Source of the DNA: Oceanisphaera arctica | GTDB taxonomy: Bacteria > Pseudomonadota > Gammaproteobacteria > Enterobacterales > Aeromonadaceae | DNA length: 64,000 bases | Direction of reading: 5' to 3' | NCBI RefSeq assembly: GCF_002936955.1 | Contig: NZ_MPZM01000009.1 | Coordinates: 1 to 64,000, forward strand | Part shown: piece after piece, positions 37,915 through 49,977 of the stretch | How the letters are laid out: each line of letters starts with the position of its first letter | Position numbering within the stretch: position 1 is the first letter of the stretch | The notes under the pieces: model-generated | Database searches by the model: none | Told to the model about the DNA's origin: nothing | What the model saw: the letters and a program-made list of their open reading frames with translations, nothing else | Program-made: the position numbers and the translations under genes

Positions 37915-37943
37915 AAGCCAGCCTGAAGAGGCTGGCTTTTTTA
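37915..37943 (+). terminator. Terminator of pepA-holC-valS
   Basis: The stem AAGCCAGCC/GGCTGGCTT with a six-base loop is followed by T6, 25 bp past the valS stop. Confidence 0.94.
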
Positions 37944-38097
37944 TTGTTCATGAAACAGCCAGGCTCTTTGCCCTCTTTGATACAGCCGAGTCGTCTGTCA
38001 GCGCCGACTGCTGTCAATTTGGTGTTCAATAAGAGCAACAGCCCGGATGATGCGGAATCTATGCCATCATTAATAAAAAACGGAACGAGGACACAAA

Positions 38098-38658
38098 ATG
38101 AACAGACTACTGCTCTTGGCTGGTTTGAGCCTGCTGCTGGGTTGTCAGGATTCGGGCGCTGCCGCTTCTCGTCTTACCGGTGATCAAGCGGGCCTGCTGC
38201 AGGTGTCCAGCCCGAACACCGAGCCTGCTACCGGCTCACTCGCGAGCAAGCAACGGCAGCTGCTGGCATACCATAACAGGGTCAGGGCAGACGTCGGGGC
38301 GCCGCCGCTCGTCTGGTCTGCCGCCGCCGAGGCGCAGGCACAACGCTGGGCCAGGGTGCTGGCCGGACGCTGCGATATAGAGCACAGCCAGGGTTCGGGC
38401 TTCGGTGAAAACCTGTTTATGGGGACCCTTGGGTTTTATGACGAGCTGGACGGCATCAAAGCCTGGGAAGATGAAAAACGGGATTATGCGGGGCAGCCGC
38501 TGAGCCGCAGCCTGGCACCCAGAGTAGGTCATTATACCCAGATGGTCTGGCCCACCACCCGGGAGCTGGGTTGTGCCACTTCTGTCTGTAACAACAACCT
38601 TATCCTGGTGTGCAACTACTATCCGCCAGGAAACTACCTGGGGGAGCCTGCCTATTAA
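38098..38658 (+). CDS. CAP/SCP-domain lipoprotein
   Basis: The 186-residue precursor has a lipoprotein signal with lipobox LLLGC (Cys16). After a polar linker (17-50) comes a CAP domain of the SCP/PR-1 type. It shows LLAYHNRVRADVGAPPLVWS, CDIEHSQGSGFGENLFMG (the His/Glu pair of the CAP cavity), VGHYTQMVW and CNYYPPGNYLGEPAY, with three further cysteines likely in disulfides. Bacterial CAP proteins are secreted; the function is usually unknown. It is monocistronic between valS and a dispersed repeat. Confidence 0.92.
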   Translation: MNRLLLLAGLSLLLGCQDSGAAASRLTGDQAGLLQVSSPNTEPATGSLASKQRQLLAYHNRVRADVGAPPLVWSAAAEAQAQRWARVLAGRCDIEHSQGSGFGENLFMGTLGFYDELDGIKAWEDEKRDYAGQPLSRSLAPRVGHYTQMVWPTTRELGCATSVCNNNLILVCNYYPPGNYLGEPAY

Positions 38659-38670
38659 TACCAGTTACAT

Positions 38671-38762
38671 AAAGGGATCTGCTCCGCCGACCTTCTGTTT
38701 CATGGATGAAACAGAGAGCCTACAGGGAGGTATTTACGGCGAGTCGGCTGAGCGGGCCCTTT
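38671..38762. repeat. 92-bp palindromic dispersed repeat, fourth copy
   Basis: The unit begins AAAGGGATCTGCTCCGCCGA and ends AGCGGGCCCTTT, with an inner hairpin CTGTTTCATGGATGAAACAG. Its right flank (GTTTACACTGAGATGAAATA, then TAGTCGGATAGGTATAATAC) matches that of the copy at 22982. The outer ATACC/GGTAT ends suggest a larger unit of about 38658-38816. Confidence 0.85.
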
Positions 38763-38818
38763 GTCTGACGTTTACACTGAGATGAAATAGATCAGTTATT
38801 TAGTCGGATAGGTATAAT

Positions 38819-38842
38819 ACGGAAGACTTGAGCAAGTCTTCC
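38819..38842. terminator. Hairpin terminator after the glycine-zipper lipoprotein
   Basis: A perfect stem CGGAAGACTT/AAGTCTTCCG with a GAGC loop lies 20 bp past the stop of the minus-strand lipoprotein gene. The T-run is short. Confidence 0.65.
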
Positions 38843-38861
38843 GTCTTGGGTCATGGCGTCG

Positions 38862-39089
38862 TTATTTTTTGTCTTTGTCGACCTGATTACCGATGACACC
38901 GCCGATCACGGCACCGCCTATGGTTCCCATGGTGCTGCCACCGGTGAGCACAGAGCCGGCTACACCGCCCGCACCGGCACCGATGGCTGTGTTCCGATCC
39001 CGGTCCGACATGTTACTACAGGCAGACAAGCCCAGCAGCAGGACTGCGGACACGCCCACTACCATTATTTTGCCGTTGTTCGTCTTCAT
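38862..39089 (-). CDS. OsmB-like glycine-zipper lipoprotein
   Basis: The 75-residue precursor has a lipoprotein signal peptide with lipobox LSAC (Cys24). It is followed by SNMSDRDRNTAIGAGAGGVAG and a glycine-zipper segment TGGSTMGTIGGAVIGGVIGNQ, ending in lysines. This is the layout of OsmB and related stress-induced envelope lipoproteins. I start at ATG 39089, which begins the signal; the frame is open 11 codons upstream. Confidence 0.88.
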   Translation of the reverse strand: MKTNNGKIMVVGVSAVLLLGLSACSNMSDRDRNTAIGAGAGGVAGSVLTGGSTMGTIGGAVIGGVIGNQVDKDKK

Positions 39090-39209
39090 GGTTGCCTCGA
39101 TCGATATACGTCTTGCATGCACACTCTTGAGTATAATCCCTTTACTCGCGATCGGCTCGCCTCGAGAGCTGGCTTGTGTCTAACGCTGTCGTCCGGCTTA
39201 CCGGATGAC

Positions 39210-39617
39210 TCAGGCGACCAATCCCAACCACAACAACCGCACCACGGCGACGTTGGCGATGCTGACCAGCAGCAGAAAGCTGACATAAGTCATGACCAGA
39301 TAACGAAAATAGTTGTGCCGGCTGTGCTTGAGCAGCCCCTGTCTTTCCTGATAGCTGCGATGAGCGGAGGCTATCTTGGCAAACAGAGTCAGCTCGAAGT
39401 GCATCAGCACCAGAGAAATCAGCGTCAGCACGGTGCCGAGCAGCGGCGCTATCAGGATCCAGCCTTTCAGTACCTGGGTAATCTCGGGCTTGAGGTAAGG
39501 TACCGCGCCCAGCAGCACCACGGCGATGGTGATCTGAAACAGCTTTTGCCAGATGTGATCGTGCCGATACTTGTATTCATCCCACAGCAGAACATGCGGG
39601 TCGTACTGATGGTACAT
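39210..39617 (-). CDS. Hypothetical inner-membrane protein
   Basis: This 135-residue protein has three hydrophobic segments (about 26-44, 52-72 and 108-132) separated by basic loops (HRSYQERQGLLKHSRHNYFRY). The N-terminus (MYHQYDPHVLLWDEYKYRHDHIW) is cytoplasmic and rich in His and Tyr. I do not recognise a named family. It is followed on the same strand by the lipoprotein gene and preceded by the DUF6351 gene 30 bp upstream, so it may be co-transcribed with the latter. Confidence 0.75.
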   Translation of the reverse strand: MYHQYDPHVLLWDEYKYRHDHIWQKLFQITIAVVLLGAVPYLKPEITQVLKGWILIAPLLGTVLTLISLVLMHFELTLFAKIASAHRSYQERQGLLKHSRHNYFRYLVMTYVSFLLLVSIANVAVVRLLWLGLVA

Positions 39618-39647
39618 ATGGGCTCTCCCTGACTCCTTTTTGCGCCA

Positions 39648-41918
39648 CTATAGCACGAGACTCAAGCCCAGCTCAGCATCCTCGGGGCGCGCCATATCGC
39701 CCTGTTGGTAGTCGCAAACTCCATCGGGAAACACCGCCTCCAGCATGGCGCTGTAGGACTCCACCTCCTGTGGATAATACAAGCCCCGCGCCACCGCCTC
39801 GGCCACCGGCACCCGAGCACACTTGAACAGATCGCCGGTCAGTGGGCTGCCAGCGGCATTGCGCGGTGACCGGTAAGCCGGGTAGTGATTCAGGCAGGTA
39901 CCCATATCGGTATCGCCTCGCCAGGGACCATTCCATACCCTGTTTCCTTCGGCTATCAGTTCGCCTTTATCGGTCCAGCAGGCGTCTTTCGCCGCCGACG
40001 GACGTCGGCCCGTGGTCAGCCACTCGTCGAGCAGCACAAAGGCGCGATCGCTGGGATCATAGGGTTTGCCACTTTGCCAGATAACCATGTTATCCGTATT
40101 ACCCCGAGCCTGACGGATACGCAGCCAGGATGACAAGGTTGCATAGGAGTGGTGCATGTCGAGCTGGTTATCCAGATAGTGACGCAGATCGATCACCGGA
40201 ATATCGATATTACCGAGAAAGACATGACCGGAATAATAGGCAGCCGCCATGGCGCCATCGTGCCCCCGGCTACGGGGTGCCGTCTTGATCAAGTCGACCT
40301 GATTGCGCTCAAACACCCGCAGTGGCACCGGACGGCCCGGCGTCTTCTGCATGTTATGGTCACTCCAGATGGATACATCAGCCAGACTGTCATCCCCGGT
40401 CAGCACCCACAGCCTCTCTTGCGCCATGTCTTTCGATGCCTTCCAGCTGCCGATATTGGCATTAAGGTGGAGAAACTCGGCCATGTTAATCTGCCCCAGT
40501 TTCAACGCCTCCAGGCCATACTGCACCCCGACGTTATCATGGGTGCGGTGGGCAAAACCGTCTTCCCCCACCCCGTAGAACGCGGACAGATCGTGCCAGT
40601 GACTGAAACGGTCGGCTCTGGCCACCGCCGGCGCATAGTGATGTATCCGATGGAAGTATCGGGGGTTATTGGTCAGCGGCGCCAGCCCTCGCCAGCTCTT
40701 GGAACACTCGGTGGCCCCCGGCGGCAACGCCGGCAAGGTCAGACCCAGGCCGGCGACCCGGGCCCAGCGGTAGTATTTCTTGAATTCGTGCTCAACATCA
40801 CTGCTGGCCGCCACCCCCATCACCTGGCCCCGGTTTTCCTGTACCCGCCAGCGCTGGTTGTCTCGCGCCGTGACATCGAAATAGTATTCCAGCAGTTCAC
40901 AATCCAGCGCCCAGATACTCTGGGTGATCATGTCCGGATAACTGTATTGGGGAATGAGGGCGTCGAGCAGGCCTGGCTTGTTCTGGGCTATCAGATACTG
41001 CTGCACCGCACCGCCGGAGCCACCGATGCCGACCGTGTAGTCCGGCTTGCCATATCGGGCCACAAACTGCGCCTTGACCATGTCGGCGGTGTTGGCCGCC
41101 AGCCACATGTTGTAGTGATTACTGGTCACGTTGCCGCCAGAGCCCGCCAGGGCGTACCCCTCGGCCAGCTGTTTGGTCAGGCGTGAGGCGATGCGCCCCA
41201 GGCTCATCTTGCCCTGGCGCTTGCCGATGCCCACGCCGCCCTTGAAGTGATAGATGAGTTTGTTGTTCCAGTAAGGGCTCCGGGTATCGGTCACCGGCGT
41301 CATTGGGTCGGCCAGCATGGCAATTACATACATAAAGCGATTGATGGTGCCCCGCTCCACCCTAAGTACGAAGGGAATGGTGCTGCCCTGCCAGTCCAGC
41401 CAAGCCAGATCGGCCGGCTCTCCGCTCTCGGGCCAGAGATAAAAATCGTCCCGCCCTTCTACCTTGTAGAAATAGTCGACCCGGGTCGGCAACAGGCAGT
41501 CCTTGCTATGGCCGAGCAGCCGGGTCTTGTCCTTCACTCCGTCGAGCTCTGCATACACCGGGGTGCCGATGCCTTGCCGGTTATCCACCAGAGGCTGGCC
41601 CAGCCCGACCTCTTCGGTATTACAGGCAAAGGGATACTGCAGCGGGCCGAGCGAGGTATCCACCGGGCCGGTTTGCCCAAGGCTGACAGGAAAATCAAAA
41701 GCGGATAAATCCAGCTGCACCCGGGAGGCATGAGGCCCTTCATAGACGGGCCTTGGCGCAGCGGGATCGTAACCGGGTGGCAGCGCCTCCACCACCAGCT
41801 CGGGAGGATCCGACAACAAATGACGACCCAGCCTTGCCTGCAGCTGCGGCCAGCTCGCCAGAAACAGTAACAACACCAGTGGCAACAGCCACCACCAACG
41901 TCTGCTTTTTATATTCAT
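39648..41918 (-). CDS. DUF6351-type secreted alpha/beta-hydrolase-like protein
   Basis: The 756-residue protein has a signal anchor (RRWWWLLPLVLLLFLASWP) and then a large domain with a nucleophile-elbow-like GIGGSGGAVQQYLIAQNKPG. It also has PQYSYPDMITQ and a later catalytic-looking region with VIDLRHYLDNQLDMHHSYATL, which may supply the acid/base residues. These features match the DUF6351 family as I remember it. A secreted esterase or depolymerase role is possible but not shown. It is divergent from the acetyltransferase gene. Confidence 0.72.
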   Translation of the reverse strand: MNIKSRRWWWLLPLVLLLFLASWPQLQARLGRHLLSDPPELVVEALPPGYDPAAPRPVYEGPHASRVQLDLSAFDFPVSLGQTGPVDTSLGPLQYPFACNTEEVGLGQPLVDNRQGIGTPVYAELDGVKDKTRLLGHSKDCLLPTRVDYFYKVEGRDDFYLWPESGEPADLAWLDWQGSTIPFVLRVERGTINRFMYVIAMLADPMTPVTDTRSPYWNNKLIYHFKGGVGIGKRQGKMSLGRIASRLTKQLAEGYALAGSGGNVTSNHYNMWLAANTADMVKAQFVARYGKPDYTVGIGGSGGAVQQYLIAQNKPGLLDALIPQYSYPDMITQSIWALDCELLEYYFDVTARDNQRWRVQENRGQVMGVAASSDVEHEFKKYYRWARVAGLGLTLPALPPGATECSKSWRGLAPLTNNPRYFHRIHHYAPAVARADRFSHWHDLSAFYGVGEDGFAHRTHDNVGVQYGLEALKLGQINMAEFLHLNANIGSWKASKDMAQERLWVLTGDDSLADVSIWSDHNMQKTPGRPVPLRVFERNQVDLIKTAPRSRGHDGAMAAAYYSGHVFLGNIDIPVIDLRHYLDNQLDMHHSYATLSSWLRIRQARGNTDNMVIWQSGKPYDPSDRAFVLLDEWLTTGRRPSAAKDACWTDKGELIAEGNRVWNGPWRGDTDMGTCLNHYPAYRSPRNAAGSPLTGDLFKCARVPVAEAVARGLYYPQEVESYSAMLEAVFPDGVCDYQQGDMARPEDAELGLSLVL

Positions 41919-42013
41919 ATCGCGTCACCTCTGAGCTAAGCATAGTGGAGAAAAAAAGCATTGCATCCACGGTGACAGCGGTTATCGTCTCGCTGACATA
42001 AGAGGAGAAAGTC

Positions 42014-42547
42014 ATGATTAACGCGCCTGAAATCAAAGTCGAAGAGGACGAGCGAGACTCGGCTCCCGGACGGATAACCGCGATCGAATCCCGCCACAAC
42101 GCGCCGCTGGCGGCATTGATCCGACTGGTATCGGCGGAATATGGCCTGACCGCCGATAAAGGCTTCAGCGTGGCCGACCCCAGTCTGGACAGGCTGAGTG
42201 AGGTGTACCGACAAAATGGTGCCGGCTATTGGGTGCTGGAAGACGACGTCGGGGGCGTGCTCGGCGGTGCCGGTCTGGGCCCGATGGCCGGTTACGACGG
42301 GGTGTGCGAACTGCAGAAGATGTATCTGGCAGCATCGGCCCGGGGAATGGGGCTGGGTCGTGGGCTCGCGCTGCATGTCTTGCAACAGGCGAGCCTGCGG
42401 GGCTATCGATACTGTTATCTGGAAACCACGGCGCTATTGCCCGAGGCGCTGGCGCTTTATCAGAAGCTGGGCTTCGCGCCCTGCGAGCGACTGGGCAACA
42501 CCGGACATAATGACTGTGAAATCACCCTGATGCTGCCCCTGAGCTAA
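42014..42547 (+). CDS. GNAT-family N-acetyltransferase
   Basis: The 177-residue protein has a GNAT fold. Motif A is ELQKMYLAASARGMGLGRGLALHVLQQA, with the R/Q-x-x-G-x-G/A acetyl-CoA loop, and motif B is YCYLETTALLPEALALYQKLGFAPCERL. It probably acetylates a small amine or peptide; the substrate is unknown. The ATG has AGGAGAAAG upstream. It is convergent with rraB, 25 bp away. Confidence 0.9.
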   Translation: MINAPEIKVEEDERDSAPGRITAIESRHNAPLAALIRLVSAEYGLTADKGFSVADPSLDRLSEVYRQNGAGYWVLEDDVGGVLGGAGLGPMAGYDGVCELQKMYLAASARGMGLGRGLALHVLQQASLRGYRYCYLETTALLPEALALYQKLGFAPCERLGNTGHNDCEITLMLPLS

Positions 42548-42572
42548 CCATTACTCTTTGAAGTACCAGATA

Positions 42573-42917
42573 TTACTCTTCAAAGTAGGTGCCCCAACCG
42601 TCGTATTCGATGCCGTATTTTTGGGCGATCGGCAGCAGCTGCTCAATCTGCACCATGATGGCCTCCTCGGTCAGGGGGCCTTCCTTGACCGCATCGAAAC
42701 ACAACAAGGTCTCGCCACGCTCCAGGGTTAGCTCTTCCGCATCGGTCACCTCGAATTCGGCCTTGAAGCAATCGACCGCAGCCTTTTCGAGCCGGTTGAA
42801 ATCCTGGCCGGAAAAATGATGTTCTATGGTGTATTCCACATCCGGGTTACTGCCATCTTCCAGCAGGGAGGTGATGATTTCACGGGTTTCTTCTCGCCAG
42901 TCTTGCTGTTCAGTCAT
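42573..42917 (-). CDS. rraB: Ribonuclease E inhibitor RraB
   Basis: The 114-residue acidic protein matches Rra[43 protein letters not shown], and the C-terminal [20 protein letters not shown]. RraB binds the RNase E C-terminal scaffold and modulates mRNA decay. It is a single gene here, followed by the MITE-like repeat toward plsC. Confidence 0.93.
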   Translation of the reverse strand: MTEQQDWREETREIITSLLEDGSNPDVEYTIEHHFSGQDFNRLEKAAVDCFKAEFEVTDAEELTLERGETLLCFDAVKEGPLTEEAIMVQIEQLLPIAQKYGIEYDGWGTYFEE

Positions 42918-42956
42918 GGGTGGCTCCTTGGCCGAATTACGGAATGAGGTACAGCT

Positions 42957-43151
42957 TAGGGCCTATTGACCTTTCGCGGTTAAATTTCGTTCGAATTAAA
43001 CGCGTTTAGACGAACCCGCAGGGCAGCGCCTGGGGTCTTTCTACTGCGTTATCGCTTATTTACGTAGAGTGACTACACGGCATAAGCTCTGCCTTGTATC
43101 AAGACCCCACAAACTGCTGCAAAAATCATCTCGAAAGGTCAACAGACCCTA
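42957..43151. repeat. 195-bp MITE-like element with 20-bp inverted ends
   Basis: The left end TAGGGCCTATTGACCTTTCG and the right end, inverted TAGGGTCTGTTGACCTTTCG, differ at only two positions. The interior has no ORF. The right terminus supplies the stop codon TAG of plsC (CCC TAG GGT CTG), so insertion has trimmed or replaced the original 3' end of that gene. Confidence 0.88.
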
Positions 43152-43868
43152 GGGACGGCGGGCTTCGCTGTCCAGCTCGGCAATACGCTCGGCAATCAGC
43201 TGTCGACTGTGCTTGAGCAAGTCTCTGATCTGATTGGGTGCATAGCCCTCGACCGAAATCGGCGGCATGATTTCGACTATCAGCTCACCATTGTCCCAGC
43301 GGTTCAGGTCAACCTGACCGAAATAGCTGGAGCAGGCGATGGGCACTATGGGAACGCCGGCCTGCAGGGCAATATGAAAGGCGCCGGTCTTGAAGGGCAA
43401 CAGCCCCTTGCCCTTGCTGCGGGTCCCTTCGGGAAACATCCAGATCGACATGTTACGCTGGCGGATCTTGTCGACCACGGTACCGATGGTACTGGCGGCC
43501 TTGGCCTTGTTCTCTCGGTTGATCAACAGATTGCCACTCAGCCAGAACAACTGCCCAAACAGCGGTATCCAGAACAGGCTGTTCTTGCCGATGGCCACAG
43601 TACGCGGCATCACGGCACCAGTCAGGGCGATAATATCCCAGTTGCTCTGATGGTTGGCGATATACACCGCCGAGTGCAGATCCTTGACATGTTCATAGCC
43701 CCGAAATCGCACCTTGAGCCCCACCAGCGGGCAGGCCTTATTAAACAAACGCCCAAGCAGATGGACGTTATTGGGATGACGGGGGCGCAACAGGCACACC
43801 AGGGTACCAAGCACGAAAACTACAACCATGGCCAGGGCCAGCAAGAACAGCCGCAACAGCTTTAACAT
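43149..43868 (-). CDS. plsC: 1-acyl-sn-glycerol-3-phosphate acyltransferase
   Basis: This 239-residue inner-membrane acyltransferase makes phosphatidic acid. An N-terminal transmembrane helix is followed by the HX4D motif (ANHQSNWDI), INRENKAKA, the FPEGTRSKGKGLLPFK box and VPIVPIACSSYFG. I start at ATG 43868 (MLKLLRLFLLALAMV), with AGG eight bases upstream. The stop codon comes from an adjacent repeat element. Length is still normal (E. coli 245), so activity is probably kept. Confidence 0.94.
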   Translation of the reverse strand: MLKLLRLFLLALAMVVVFVLGTLVCLLRPRHPNNVHLLGRLFNKACPLVGLKVRFRGYEHVKDLHSAVYIANHQSNWDIIALTGAVMPRTVAIGKNSLFWIPLFGQLFWLSGNLLINRENKAKAASTIGTVVDKIRQRNMSIWMFPEGTRSKGKGLLPFKTGAFHIALQAGVPIVPIACSSYFGQVDLNRWDNGELIVEIMPPISVEGYAPNQIRDLLKHSRQLIAERIAELDSEARRP

Positions 43869-44005
43869 GAACAAACCTCGCATTTTGAGAGACGGCAGTA
43901 TACTGAGCGGACCCGGAGGGAACAAGGATTGCTACCGCGTATCGATGGCGGTGTCGGCGCCTCAGGGAGAATAAAGGAATCAGCGTCAAGGTTTCCGGGC
44001 CCTCA

Positions 44006-44040
44006 AACAAGAAACCGCCCTCATGGAGCGGTTTCTTGTT
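44006..44040. terminator. Hairpin terminator after secA
   Basis: A perfect 13-bp stem AACAAGAAACCGC/GCGGTTTCTTGTT with a nine-base loop lies 17 bp past the secA stop. Confidence 0.88.
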
Positions 44041-44057
44041 GTCGACTGCGTCGCCAA

Positions 44058-46787
<2,730 letters not shown>

Positions 46788-46835
46788 GTTTGGCCAATAA
46801 TGATGATGGAAGAAAACCCCGAGTGGGGCCGAACT

Positions 46836-47687
46836 CTAGTTAGGCAAGAAACGGGCCGGATCCAGCTGTTTGTTCCCTTTTAATACTTCGTAATGCAAAT
46901 GGACGCCGGTCGCCCGACCGGTTCGTCCCATCAGGGCAACATACTGCCCCTTGTCGACACGCTCACCCACATGAACCAGTTGTGTATCCAGATGAGCATA
47001 CCGTGTTGTCCAGCCCTGGCCATGATTAATCTCGACCAGGCCGCCAAATTCCGGATGCTGTTCAACCACACTGACTACCCCGGCTGCTGTCGCCGCGACT
47101 GGCTGGCCTTGCTGTCCGGAGAAATCCAGCCCCCGGTGCCAGCGAGTGCGACCGGTAAAGGGATCTCGCCGCTGACCGAAGGTCGAGCTCATCCGGCTGT
47201 AACCCGGTACCGGATGGCCCTGGATCTGAGTAATTTCATTGATATGGAGACTAAGCAGCAAAGATTCAAGGGCCGCCAGGGTCATGCCGTATGCCCGCGT
47301 CTGCTCCGAGACCTGGGTCAGGGCCAGGTGCAAGTCGGCAAAACCATTGAAGGGCCGCTGAAGCAGATTGGCGTCGAGCCGCTGCAGCGGCAATTCATCG
47401 ACCAGATCATAGTCCCTGACCAGTCGTTGCCCCACGGCACTCAACTGCCCCAGTTCGGCCTGCAGCTGGCCCAGTCGCTGGCCGATGCGACCTAGCTGAC
47501 GCTGCTGGCTGCGCTGTTGCTGCTCCAGCTGACGACTGAGCTGCAGCTGTTGCTGCTCGGCATTTTGCCATTGGCTGTACAGGTACAGCATCACCGGTAA
47601 CTGCAGCACGGCCAGCAGCAAAAACAGTCGGTAATCGGACAAACGAAACCTGGCGTTGGCGCCAGCAAGGGGTGCGGGACGGGTCAT
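46836..47687 (-). CDS. M23-family metallopeptidase (LytM-type), membrane-anchored
   Basis: This is a 283-residue protein: a short cytoplasmic tail, one transmembrane helix (about 20-40), a long glutamine-rich coiled coil (about 43-85) and a C-terminal LytM domain. Zinc ligands are seen in RWHRGLDFSG (His...Asp) and the HLHYEV motif; the region around GWTTRYAHLDTQ supplies the remaining catalytic His. It probably cuts or activates cutting of peptidoglycan cross-links. I start at ATG 47687; GTG 47696 is possible. It occupies the place of secM between lpxC and secA, a position seen in other marine gammaproteobacteria. Confidence 0.9.
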   Translation of the reverse strand: MTRPAPLAGANARFRLSDYRLFLLLAVLQLPVMLYLYSQWQNAEQQQLQLSRQLEQQQRSQQRQLGRIGQRLGQLQAELGQLSAVGQRLVRDYDLVDELPLQRLDANLLQRPFNGFADLHLALTQVSEQTRAYGMTLAALESLLLSLHINEITQIQGHPVPGYSRMSSTFGQRRDPFTGRTRWHRGLDFSGQQGQPVAATAAGVVSVVEQHPEFGGLVEINHGQGWTTRYAHLDTQLVHVGERVDKGQYVALMGRTGRATGVHLHYEVLKGNKQLDPARFLPN

Positions 47688-47710
47688 GGTGTACACTACA
47701 GAAGAGAAAA

Positions 47711-47748
47711 TAAAACACGCCGGCGCGGAGAGGATGCCGGCGTGTTTT
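47711..47748 (-). terminator. Terminator of the dcw operon after lpxC
   Basis: On the minus strand the stem AAAACACGCCGGC/GCCGGCGTGTTTT runs into TTTTATTTT, 9 bp after the lpxC stop. Confidence 0.94.
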
Positions 47749-47756
47749 CAGTGGGT

Positions 47757-48680
47757 TCAGGCAGGGCTGAACGCGGTATCGTAGTAACGAATCGGCGACT
47801 CGGCACCCTGTTCACCGAAGGTGACAATTTCCCAGGCTTCGGTATTGGCCAGCATGGCGCGCAGCAGATTGTTGTTCAGGGCATGGCCGGTCTTGTAGGC
47901 GCAGAACTCACCCAGAATGCTGTGATTGCACATGTAGAGATCACCGATGGCATCCAGCATCTTGTGCTTGACGAACTCGTTGGGGTAACGCAAACCATCG
48001 TCGTTAAGCACCTTGTAATCGTCCAGCACCACGGCGTTTTCCAGGCTGCCGCCCAGGGCCAGGTTCTGTGAATGCAGATATTCGATATCCCGCATAAACC
48101 CGAAGGTCCGAGCCCGGCTCAGTTCCTTGACGAAGGCCGCACCGGAGAAATCCAGCACCAGATGCTGACTCTGACCTTCAAACACCGGATGCTTGAAGTC
48201 GATAGTCAGATCCATCTTGAAACCACCGCGATAAGGCCGGAATTCCGCCCACTTGTCCCCGTCTTCTACCCGTACCGGCTTCTTGATGCGAATGAAACGC
48301 TTGAGTGCGTTCAGCTCGCGAATACCACCGGACTGCAGCAGATAGATAAAGGGATGTGAACTGCCGTCCATCACCGGCACCTCGGGGGCATCCACCTCGA
48401 TAACGAGGTTATCGATGCCCAGCCCCGCCAGTGCGGCAGACAGGTGCTCTATGGTCGAGACCCGAACCCCCTGCTCATTGACCAGTGCAGTACAGAGCAT
48501 GGTGTCCTTGACCAGAGCAGCATCCGCTCGAATATCGACCTGCGGGTCCAGATCGGTACGACGAAATACAATACCTGTATTGGCCGGCGCCGGCACAAAT
48601 GTCATTTGCACCTTGTGGCCGGAGTGCAGGCCGATTCCGGTAGCCTGCACGGTATTTTTCAAAGTTCGTTGTCTAATCAT
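47757..48680 (-). CDS. lpxC: UDP-3-O-acyl-N-acetylglucosamine deacetylase
   Basis: This 307-residue zinc deacetylase catalyses the committed step of lipid A synthesis. Landmarks are [21 protein letters not shown], the metal-binding [17 protein letters not shown] (His79), [29 protein letters not shown] (His238 and Asp242 region) and [12 protein letters not shown]. It is the last gene of the dcw cluster, 97 bp after ftsZ. Confidence 0.97.
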   Translation of the reverse strand: MIRQRTLKNTVQATGIGLHSGHKVQMTFVPAPANTGIVFRRTDLDPQVDIRADAALVKDTMLCTALVNEQGVRVSTIEHLSAALAGLGIDNLVIEVDAPEVPVMDGSSHPFIYLLQSGGIRELNALKRFIRIKKPVRVEDGDKWAEFRPYRGGFKMDLTIDFKHPVFEGQSQHLVLDFSGAAFVKELSRARTFGFMRDIEYLHSQNLALGGSLENAVVLDDYKVLNDDGLRYPNEFVKHKMLDAIGDLYMCNHSILGEFCAYKTGHALNNNLLRAMLANTEAWEIVTFGEQGAESPIRYYDTAFSPA

Positions 48681-48777
48681 AAGGTTGTCCGCAAGTCAAA
48701 AGGGCCCGATTCGAACCGAATTCAAATGGTCCGATATGTTAGCACAATAATCCGCCGTCGCCAATTGAGAGCCTTTC

Positions 48778-49920
<1,143 letters not shown>

Positions 49921-49977
49921 AAGGCTCTCTCCGCTTTGCTCTTGGTTATTTACTATCAGTATCAAATACTGCCAAGG

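Noticed and set aside
46788..46835. secM-like arrest peptide upstream of secA
   Set aside because: The 48-bp gap is too short and the preceding gene encodes an M23 peptidase without the arrest motif.
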